From Actinobacillus genomosp. 1 (lineage in GTDB: Bacteria > Pseudomonadota > Gammaproteobacteria > Enterobacterales > Pasteurellaceae), in NCBI RefSeq assembly GCF_029774175.1, contig NZ_CP103834.1, forward strand, positions 2,163,001 to 2,227,000: a DNA stretch of 64,000 nucleotides, read 5' to 3'. Position numbers and translations under genes: made by a program. Of this stretch, positions 57,945 to 64,000 are shown piece by piece; position 1 is the stretch's first letter; each line of letters opens with the position of its first letter. A model generated the notes under the pieces. The model made no database searches, was not told the origin of the DNA, and saw only the letters and a list, made by a program, of their open reading frames with translations.

Positions 57945-60901
57945 GAAAGAATATGATTTCTCGTGCCATCAGCTACGCATTATCCGTCACTTTTGCGTTG
58001 GGGATAGCGTTGCCGACTTTTGCAAATAATCCTCAAAATCAGACCGCTTCCGGTGAACAAAAAATGTTGCCGATAAAAGTAACCGGTTTTGATGTTTTAG
58101 CGCAAACTATTAATAAAAGTCCTAACGATAAGGCGATTTATCAAGCGATTCGTTTGCAAAACGGTATGACGGTGTTACTGATTTCCGATGAAAAAGCGAA
58201 TAAATCGTTAATGTCGTTAGCTTTGCCTATCGGCTCAATGGAGGATCCGCAACAGCAACAAGGTTTAGCACACTATTTGGAACATATGATCTTAATGGGA
58301 TCAAAACAGTTCCCCGAAACTAACAGTTTAGATCAGTTCTTGACGAAAAACGGCGGCTACAATAATGCTTCGACCACTTCGGATCGAACCGCTTATTATT
58401 TGGAGGTAAATAATAATGCGTTTGACGAAGCGGTCGCTCGTTTGGCGGATGCGTTTGCTCAACCGTTGTTATCGGAAAGCAATGCGAAGAAAGAAGTGAA
58501 TGCAGTAAATGCCGAAATGGTACGAGCTAAATCGAGTGACGGGCATCTATTGCATAGCGTGAATTTAGCTACCGCTAATCCGGCTCACCTGATTACCAAG
58601 TTTGCGGTCGGCAATAATCAAACTTTATCGGATAAAGAGAACAGTAAATTACAAGCGGAATTGGAACAATTTTATCAGCGTTATTATTCCGCCAACCTAG
58701 TTAAAGCGGTGTTGTATTCCAATCAATCCGTCGAGCAATTAGCCGCTTTAGCCGAACGTACTTTAGGTAAAATGCAGAATAAAAATCTGAACGTACCGAC
58801 GGTGGATATGCCGTTCTTCCGTGCGGAAGATAAAGGCGTGTTGATCGAGTATAAACCGGTTCAACCGACTAAATTACTGTCCGTTTCATTTGATATGCCG
58901 AATGACGAGGACAAATTCGCGCATAAAACCGGCGAATATTTAGCTTATGTCTTTAGCAATAATACCGAAGGAACGCTTTCCGATTATTTGATAAAACAAG
59001 GCTTATCCGATAGCGGTATTGCAGCCGTGCCGAGTGCGAATGTCAGCCGAAATCGAGGCGATTTTACCTTTTATGTCGCATTAACTGATAAAGGGCTGTC
59101 GGAACAAGATAAAGTGATTTCGTTGATTTTTCAGCAAATCGAACAAGTGAAAAAAGACGGCATCCAAGAAAGCTATTTCAATGAAGTGCGTGAGAGCTTA
59201 AAGCAGGATTTCCAACATCTGCAAGTAGAGAAAAACGGCAATTATATTGAAGCGTTGGCAGAGCAAATGTTGCACTATCCGGTCGAGCATATTTTAGACT
59301 CGGCTTATGTGGTCGGTGCGATGGACAGTGAGGCAATTAAAGCCAAATTGGCGGCAATGACATTAGATAACGCACGCATTTTAGTTGTGTCCGAGCAAGC
59401 GAAAACCGATAAAAAAACACCGTATTTTGAAGCCGGTTATAGCGTTAGAAAATTTAGTGATGTCGAGAAAACACAATGGTTGGATTTTAGTCACAATCCG
59501 TCGCTTAAATTACCGGAACTGAATCCTTACTTTGCAACCGATTTCTCACTGATTAAACAGACCGACGAACGTAAAGTACCGAAAGCCTTAGTCAGCAATG
59601 AAGGAAAAGCGATTTATGCGATGCCAAGCCAGTATTTTGCTCAAGATCCGAAAGCTATCGTTTCCGTCAGCTTATCCATTATGCCGAAAAGTGACGATTT
59701 AACAGAGGCGGTCAGTGCGACTTTGTTAGGTTATATGAATAATCTGGCGCAAACGAAATTAGCTTTCCAAACGGCGGTAGCAGGGATGCAAGCGGGGGTA
59801 AGTCCTTATCCGAACGGGATTTCGATTGAAGCGGCGGGTTATACCCAACATTTAGCGAAATTAATCGGCGATACGCTAACACAATTTAAAACCTTTGAAT
59901 TAAGCGAAGCGGTTTTAGCGCAGGCAAAACAGAGAGCATTTGAAGCGTTAGACGGTTTAAGTAAAGCAAGCAGTCTTGCTCAAGCAAATGCGGCGATTAG
60001 CAATTTTGCCGCTTATCCGTATTTTGAAGAAGACAAACAGCGTAAAGCGTTAAACGAGATGACGCTGAGCGATGTAAAATCGATTCGAGATAAACTTTTA
60101 GAAAAATCGACCGGAGTGAGTATTTTATCGGTCGGTAATCTTACGGATAAACAAGTGGAAAACTTGGCAAGCGAGATTAACGCTATTGTTAAAAACAGCG
60201 AAACGGAACGGGGTAGAGGGCGTTATTTAGATTTAAATGACAGTATCCGCAAATTAAATTACATCAAAAACGTGCCGCATGAAGATAATGCATTAAGTAT
60301 TACTTACCTTGCTAAAGGTTATGATGAATTAGCCGGTTCTGCCAGAGCGAATTTATTACGAGATATTATCGGGCGTTGGTATTTTGACGATTTACGTACC
60401 GAGAAACAGCTCGGTTATGTGGTGTCGGCAACTAATACCAAATTGGGTAAAACTGCCGGTATGCGTTTTATGGTTCAAAGCCCGAATACGACACCGGCGG
60501 GCATTATGCAGCATAACCAACGCTTTTTTGCAGAAAGTTTAACAAAATTGACCGCTTTATCGGAGCAGGAATTTGTGAAATATCGTGAGAGTTTAATCGA
60601 GAAATTACAACGTAAACCGGAATCGTTAAACCAAGAGTTTTCTCAATTCACGTTTGACTTTAATCGCCGTAATGATCAATTTAACCAACGTGCGAAAATG
60701 ATCGAAGCGGTGAAACAACTTACCCAGCAAGATATTGTGGATTTTTATAAACACACTGTGATTGAGCAGCAAGGCTTTTCATTTATCAGCCAAGCGTTAG
60801 GCTCTAAAGCGAAAGCGGAAGATGCGGTTACATTAGCGGGTTATGAAAAAGTGGAAAGTATTGAGCAAATCCAAAAACAATTCCCGGTAAAATACTATTA
60901 A
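57941..60901 (+). CDS. ptrA: Pitrilysin (protease III) family M16 metallopeptidase
   Basis: Periplasmic zinc protease of 986 residues. The signal peptide is about residues 1-30 (ends TFA). The inverted zinc motif HXXEH is HYLEHMILMGSKQF (near residue 110), and the distal Glu is in EVNAVNAEMVRAKS. The remaining domains are the inactive M16 half, as in pitrilysin. The ATG overlaps the recC stop (ATGA). The recC-ptrA order is as in E. coli, but recB does not follow. Confidence 0.92.
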   Translation: MRKNMISRAISYALSVTFALGIALPTFANNPQNQTASGEQKMLPIKVTGFDVLAQTINKSPNDKAIYQAIRLQNGMTVLLISDEKANKSLMSLALPIGSMEDPQQQQGLAHYLEHMILMGSKQFPETNSLDQFLTKNGGYNNASTTSDRTAYYLEVNNNAFDEAVARLADAFAQPLLSESNAKKEVNAVNAEMVRAKSSDGHLLHSVNLATANPAHLITKFAVGNNQTLSDKENSKLQAELEQFYQRYYSANLVKAVLYSNQSVEQLAALAERTLGKMQNKNLNVPTVDMPFFRAEDKGVLIEYKPVQPTKLLSVSFDMPNDEDKFAHKTGEYLAYVFSNNTEGTLSDYLIKQGLSDSGIAAVPSANVSRNRGDFTFYVALTDKGLSEQDKVISLIFQQIEQVKKDGIQESYFNEVRESLKQDFQHLQVEKNGNYIEALAEQMLHYPVEHILDSAYVVGAMDSEAIKAKLAAMTLDNARILVVSEQAKTDKKTPYFEAGYSVRKFSDVEKTQWLDFSHNPSLKLPELNPYFATDFSLIKQTDERKVPKALVSNEGKAIYAMPSQYFAQDPKAIVSVSLSIMPKSDDLTEAVSATLLGYMNNLAQTKLAFQTAVAGMQAGVSPYPNGISIEAAGYTQHLAKLIGDTLTQFKTFELSEAVLAQAKQRAFEALDGLSKASSLAQANAAISNFAAYPYFEEDKQRKALNEMTLSDVKSIRDKLLEKSTGVSILSVGNLTDKQVENLASEINAIVKNSETERGRGRYLDLNDSIRKLNYIKNVPHEDNALSITYLAKGYDELAGSARANLLRDIIGRWYFDDLRTEKQLGYVVSATNTKLGKTAGMRFMVQSPNTTPAGIMQHNQRFFAESLTKLTALSEQEFVKYRESLIEKLQRKPESLNQEFSQFTFDFNRRNDQFNQRAKMIEAVKQLTQQDIVDFYKHTVIEQQGFSFISQALGSKAKAEDAVTLAGYEKVESIEQIQKQFPVKYY

Positions 60902-60956
60902 ATCTCCATCTGCAAGCGGTCAGAAAAACACTAAATTTTACCACTGTAGATAAAGC

Positions 60957-60988
60957 AAAAGGCTTAGCAAATTCGCTAAGCCTTTTTA
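60957..60988. terminator. Bidirectional terminator ptrA / dnaJ
   Basis: GGCTTAGC (60961-60968) pairs with GCTAAGCC (60975-60982), flanked by AAAA and TTTTT. It lies between the convergent ptrA and dnaJ. Confidence 0.88.
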
Positions 60989-60992
60989 ATGT

Positions 60993-62135
60993 TTAGTGTT
61001 TACCCAAATTTGAGAAGAAGTTTTTCACGCTATCTAAAAAACTTTCTTGTTGCGGACGATGTTTACTTTTGCCGGCTAAACTTTCTTCCAGTTTACGTAA
61101 TAAGTCTTTTTGCTCGTCATTTAATGCAACCGGTGTTTCTACCACTACTTTGCAAATTAAATCGCCTGCATAACCGCCGCGTGGGCTTGCCACACCTTTA
61201 CCTCTAACACGGAATAATTTGCCGGTTTGGGTTTCCGCCGGAATTTTCAGTTTTAATTTACCGTCAAGTGTCGGTACTTCAATCTCACCGCCTAATGCCG
61301 CCATCGTAAAACTGATTGGCACTTCGCAGTAAAGATTTGAACCGTCACGCTCAAAAATATCGTGCTCACGAACGTGAATTACGACGTATAAATCACCTGC
61401 CGGCGCACCGTTCTCGCCTGCCGCACCTTCGCCGGATAAGCGCAGTTGGTTACCGGTGTCCACACCAGCCGGAATGGTTACCGATAAGTTTTTCGCTTTC
61501 TGAACACGTCCGTCACCATGGCAAGATTTGCAAGGTTTTTCAATTTTCTTACCGCTTCCGTGACAGCTCGGACAAACCGCTTCCGTCACAAAGAAACCTT
61601 GCTGACGGCGGATTCTGCCCGAACCGTGACAGTGCGAACAGGTTTCCACTTTCGAACCTTTTTCCGCACCTGAACCGTGGCAAGTATCACATTCGGCAAG
61701 CGTTGAGATACGAATATCTTTTTTGCAGCCTTTAACCGCTTCTTCCAACGAGATTTCAATGTCGTAACGTAAATCATCGCCACGTACGACACGATTACGA
61801 CGTCCACCGCAGCCAAAACCGCCACCGAACATTTCGCTAAAGATGTCTTCAAAGCCACCGAAACCGCCTCCGCCGAAGCCACCGCCAAATCCGCCGGCAC
61901 CACCGCCTTGTTCAAAAGCAGCGTGACCGTATTGATCGTATGCGGCACGTTTTTCAGCATCGCCTAACACTTCATAGGCTTCGTTGATTTCTTTAAATTT
62001 TTCTTCTGCGTCTTTACTGCCTTGGTTTTTATCCGGGTGGTGTTTTGATGCTAAACGTTTATAAGCACGTTTAATCTCGTTCTCACTCGCCCCTTTCTGT
62101 AAGCCAAGGACTTCGTAGTAATCTTTTTTTGCCAT
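60993..62135 (-). CDS. dnaJ: Chaperone protein DnaJ
   Basis: Hsp40 co-chaperone that delivers clients to DnaK and stimulates its ATPase. It is 380 residues. The J-domain has the HPD motif in SKHHPDKNQGSKDAEEKF (near residue 33). A Gly-rich region (GGFGGGFGGGGFGGF) follows, then four CxxCxGxG zinc repeats (CDTCHGSG, CSHCHGSG, CPSCHGSG, CKSCHGDG) and the C-terminal peptide-binding domains. It lies downstream of dnaK, but a 337-base repeat-rich gap and an extra gene separate them. Confidence 0.97.
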   Translation of the reverse strand: MAKKDYYEVLGLQKGASENEIKRAYKRLASKHHPDKNQGSKDAEEKFKEINEAYEVLGDAEKRAAYDQYGHAAFEQGGGAGGFGGGFGGGGFGGFEDIFSEMFGGGFGCGGRRNRVVRGDDLRYDIEISLEEAVKGCKKDIRISTLAECDTCHGSGAEKGSKVETCSHCHGSGRIRRQQGFFVTEAVCPSCHGSGKKIEKPCKSCHGDGRVQKAKNLSVTIPAGVDTGNQLRLSGEGAAGENGAPAGDLYVVIHVREHDIFERDGSNLYCEVPISFTMAALGGEIEVPTLDGKLKLKIPAETQTGKLFRVRGKGVASPRGGYAGDLICKVVVETPVALNDEQKDLLRKLEESLAGKSKHRPQQESFLDSVKNFFSNLGKH

Positions 62136-62235
62136 AGTGTTTCGTTTGTAAAATTTTACGGAAATTTGACCGCTTGTAACTAGCTGATTGGATAGCGCTC
62201 GTCACAGACGGGCGTTATCGGATAGATAAAATCAC

Positions 62236-62300
62236 CACCCTCGCCCCTTGTGGGAGAGGGAAAGATTTTCTTCGTTTAGAAGAAAATCAGGGAGAGGGGG
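62236..62300. repeat. Dispersed palindromic repeat, copy 2
   Basis: A 65-base element beginning CACCCTCGCCCCTTGTGGGA, with an inner hairpin GATTTTCTTC / GAAGAAAATC and ending CAGGGAGAGGGGG. It is nearly identical to 17288-17354, 45 kb away. Confidence 0.85.
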
Positions 62301-62430
62301 AAGCGGATGTATTTTGTAAAAAATTTGCGAAATATAACCGCCTGTTTCCCCTCTCTCTGCAAGAAATTGTCTTTCACAATTTCTTGCTGTCTCTCTCCCT
62401 CAGGGGAGAGAGTGAGTTGTTATATACACC

Positions 62431-62458
62431 AAAAGGGCGTGTTGCCACGCCCTTAAGC
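62431..62458 (-). terminator. Terminator after the dnaK / 88-residue gene unit
   Basis: AAGGGCGTG (62433-62441) pairs with CACGCCCTT (62446-62454), with loop TTGC. On the minus strand it is followed by TTTTGG. It ends the dnaK-linked transcript before dnaJ. Confidence 0.65.
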
Positions 62459-62472
62459 TATAATTAACCAAC

Positions 62473-62739
62473 TCAATCTTGAGCAATGAAGAAAGACGAA
62501 TAATTTATAGTATCTTCTAAAATTTCAGTATCAGAGTCACATTCCCATTCTGAGCTATCATTAAAGCAACCAATAGGATATTCATATAAGTATCTGCTTA
62601 TACCGTACTCATCGTTATAAAATTTATAACAATTCTCGGCTCCCATTTGTCTTTCATCACTATCGACTAAATCACACTCAAAATTTTCTATGGAAATTTT
62701 ATATTTAGAACCTTGATAGTTTATTAGTACATATTCCAT
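62473..62739 (-). CDS. Acidic 88-residue protein between dnaK and dnaJ
   Basis: An 88-residue ORF, ATG 62739, only 9 bases after the dnaK stop and therefore probably cotranscribed with dnaK. The protein is strongly acidic (many Asp/Glu, DSDERQMGAE and SSEWECDSDTEILED), has four Cys and many Tyr, and shows no signal peptide or membrane helix. Its base composition looks more AT-rich and its codons less typical than its neighbours', suggesting later acquisition. I do not recognise the family. Small acidic orphan proteins are often immunity or anti-toxin-like, but that is speculation. Confidence 0.65.
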   Translation of the reverse strand: MEYVLINYQGSKYKISIENFECDLVDSDERQMGAENCYKFYNDEYGISRYLYEYPIGCFNDSSEWECDSDTEILEDTINYSSFFIAQD

Positions 62740-62748
62740 ATATACACC

Positions 62749-64000
62749 TTATTTATCTTTCACTTCTTCAAACTCTGCATCCACTACACCGTCATCTTTT
62801 GCAGATTGTTGCGGTTGTTCGCCTGCTTGTGCTTTCGCTTGAGCCGCTTGCATTAACGGTTCAGATGCTTTAATTAACGCTTCAGTTTTCGCATCGATTT
62901 CCGCTTTATCATCGCCTTTAGCCGCTTTTTCTAAATCTGCGATAGCCGTTTCGATTTTCGCTTTATCATCAGCGTTTAACGCATTACCAGCTTCTTCGGT
63001 TTGTTTACGAGTTGCGTGTGCGATACCGTCCGCTTGGTTACGTGCTTGAACTAACTCTTCGAATTTTTTATCCGCTTCTGCGTTTGCTTCCGCATCACGA
63101 ACCATTTGTTCGATTTCTTCGTCAGATAAACCTGAAGACGCTTGGATACGAATTTGTTGTTCTTTACCTGTGTTTTTATCTTTCGCAGATACGTTAATTA
63201 CACCGTTCGCATCGATATCGAAAGTAACTTCGATTTGCGGCATACCACGTGGTGCCGGGTTAATACCTTCAAGGTTGAATTGACCTAAAGATTTGTTCGC
63301 AGACGCTTGTTTACGTTCACCTTGTAATACATGGATGGTTACCGCTGATTGATTGTCTTCTGCGGTTGAGAACACTTGTGATTTCTTAGTTGGAATCGTA
63401 GTGTTTTTCTCAATTAACACAGTCATCACGCCACCCATGGTTTCGATACCTAAAGATAATGGCGTAACGTCTAATAAAAGAACGTCTTTTACATCACCTT
63501 TTAATACACCGCCTTGAACCGCAGCACCGATTGCTACCGCTTCATCCGGGTTCACGTCTTTACGTGCTTCTTTACCGAAGAATTCAGCTACTTTTTGTTG
63601 TACTAACGGCATACGAGTTTGACCACCAACGAGGATAATGTCGTTGATTTCATTCACTGATTTACCTGCGTCTTTTAATACGGTTTTAAGTGACTCAATT
63701 GAGCTTGCAACTAAATCTTCTACTAACGCTTCTAATTTCGCACGGGTTACGTTGATTGCTAAGTGTTTAGGACCTGTCGCATCCGCTGTGATATACGGAA
63801 GATTTACTTCGGTAGATTGTGCTGAAGAAAGTTCGATTTTCGCTTTTTCCGCCGCTTCTTTCACACGTTGTAATGCCATTGGGTCGTTGCGTAAATCAAC
63901 GCCTTGTTCTTTCTTGAACTCATCAATGATGTAATCAATTACACGGTTATCGAAGTCTTCACCACCTAAGTGAGTGTTACCGCCGGTTGCTAATACTTCA
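62749..64000 (-). CDS. dnaK: Chaperone protein DnaK (5' end outside window)
   Basis: Hsp70 chaperone. About 417 residues of the C-terminal two thirds are present; the start lies beyond the window. The nucleotide-binding domain is seen from VLATGGNTHLGG at the very edge, through DIILVGGQTRMPLVQQKV and the linker DVLLLDVTPLSLGIETMGG. The substrate-binding domain follows (TIPTKKSQVFSTAEDNQSAV), and the C-terminal tail is DDGVVDAEFEEVKDK. The frame is open to base 63999. dnaJ lies downstream after the small acidic gene. Confidence 0.96.
   Translation of the reverse strand, partial: EVLATGGNTHLGGEDFDNRVIDYIIDEFKKEQGVDLRNDPMALQRVKEAAEKAKIELSSAQSTEVNLPYITADATGPKHLAINVTRAKLEALVEDLVASSIESLKTVLKDAGKSVNEINDIILVGGQTRMPLVQQKVAEFFGKEARKDVNPDEAVAIGAAVQGGVLKGDVKDVLLLDVTPLSLGIETMGGVMTVLIEKNTTIPTKKSQVFSTAEDNQSAVTIHVLQGERKQASANKSLGQFNLEGINPAPRGMPQIEVTFDIDANGVINVSAKDKNTGKEQQIRIQASSGLSDEEIEQMVRDAEANAEADKKFEELVQARNQADGIAHATRKQTEEAGNALNADDKAKIETAIADLEKAAKGDDKAEIDAKTEALIKASEPLMQAAQAKAQAGEQPQQSAKDDGVVDAEFEEVKDK

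Larger units (their letters stand above)
62136..62472. repeat. Repeat-rich gap between the 88-residue gene and dnaJ
   Basis: 337 bases with no plausible gene. It holds an uptake-signal core near 62167, a palindromic element at 62236-62300 (copy of 17288-17354), a CCTCTCTCTGCAAG...GAGAGAG inverted pair with an inner ATTGTCTTTCACAAT palindrome at about 62350-62410, and a terminator at 62431-62457. If dnaJ has its own promoter, it must lie here; I could not pick a convincing one. Confidence 0.7.

Noticed and set aside
1..64000. Prophage, insertion sequence, CRISPR, tRNA or rRNA genes
   Set aside because: I found no transposase, integrase, phage structural gene, direct-repeat array or cloverleaf/rRNA signature on either strand.

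Overview
The window is a stretch of chromosome from an AT-rich Pasteurellaceae bacterium, most probably Actinobacillus pleuropneumoniae or a very close relative. The main evidence is the dozens of copies of the DNA-uptake word ACAAGCGGT (the Apl-type uptake signal), many of them as inverted pairs just after genes. The gene content and local gene orders are also those of Pasteurellaceae: comNOPQ-recC, matP/lonH/fabA, yihD-dsbA, arsC-dapE and aroQ-accBC. I see no prophage, insertion sequence, CRISPR array, rRNA or tRNA. Nearly all of the sequence is ordinary core genome with short intergenic gaps.

Layout. 1-5.2 kb: partial cysG (minus), then a sulfate ABC transporter operon (sbp-cysT-cysW-cysA). 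5.3-13.8 kb, all minus: lldD behind a CRP-like site, murB-birA, ompA, a small autotransporter and ilvC. 14-17.2 kb: an orphan PqiA-like membrane protein, then a transglutaminase-like protein followed by merT and merP. 17.15-17.6 kb: a repeat-rich gap without genes. 17.6-22.6 kb: an alcohol dehydrogenase with a divergent LysR regulator, a periplasmic metallo-beta-lactamase-fold protein, acpH and a GlxA/AraC-type regulator. 22.8-27 kb: dapD, then aroQ, a glycosyltransferase, accB and accC. 27-37.3 kb: mobA-mobB fusion, yihD-dsbA, ftsN-like, the arsC-like/dapE/M15 peptidase/rsmJ operon, a lipoprotein, folP, rluC and mscS. 37.4-41.3 kb: an ATP-grasp ligase with two alpha/beta-hydrolase esterases, and a formate/nitrite channel. 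41.5-44.2 kb: rraA, trmN6, ppa and an M48 lipoprotein protease.

44.2-44.74 kb is a 545-base gap with three perfect and at least four near-perfect DnaA boxes, an E. coli-like AT 13-mer and many GATC sites. It is a good candidate for the replication origin. 44.7-49.4 kb: rppH, a TauE-like exporter, lgt, two tiny membrane-protein genes, gph and trpS. 49.4-60.9 kb: matP (minus), lonH, fabA, comNOPQ, recC and ptrA. 61-64 kb: dnaJ, an unknown acidic 88-residue gene and the 3' two thirds of dnaK (all minus).

The most novel observation is that the two tiny membrane-protein genes at 47.16-47.47 kb sit behind a CRP-S (Sxy-dependent competence) site almost identical to the one in front of comN. Both sites lie the same distance from their start codons, so these may be undescribed members of the natural-competence regulon. 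Other points worth a second look are the candidate origin, the ATP-grasp/esterase trio, the extra gene in the dnaK-dnaJ locus, a 12-bp palindrome over the comN start, and the dispersed GC-rich palindromic repeats.
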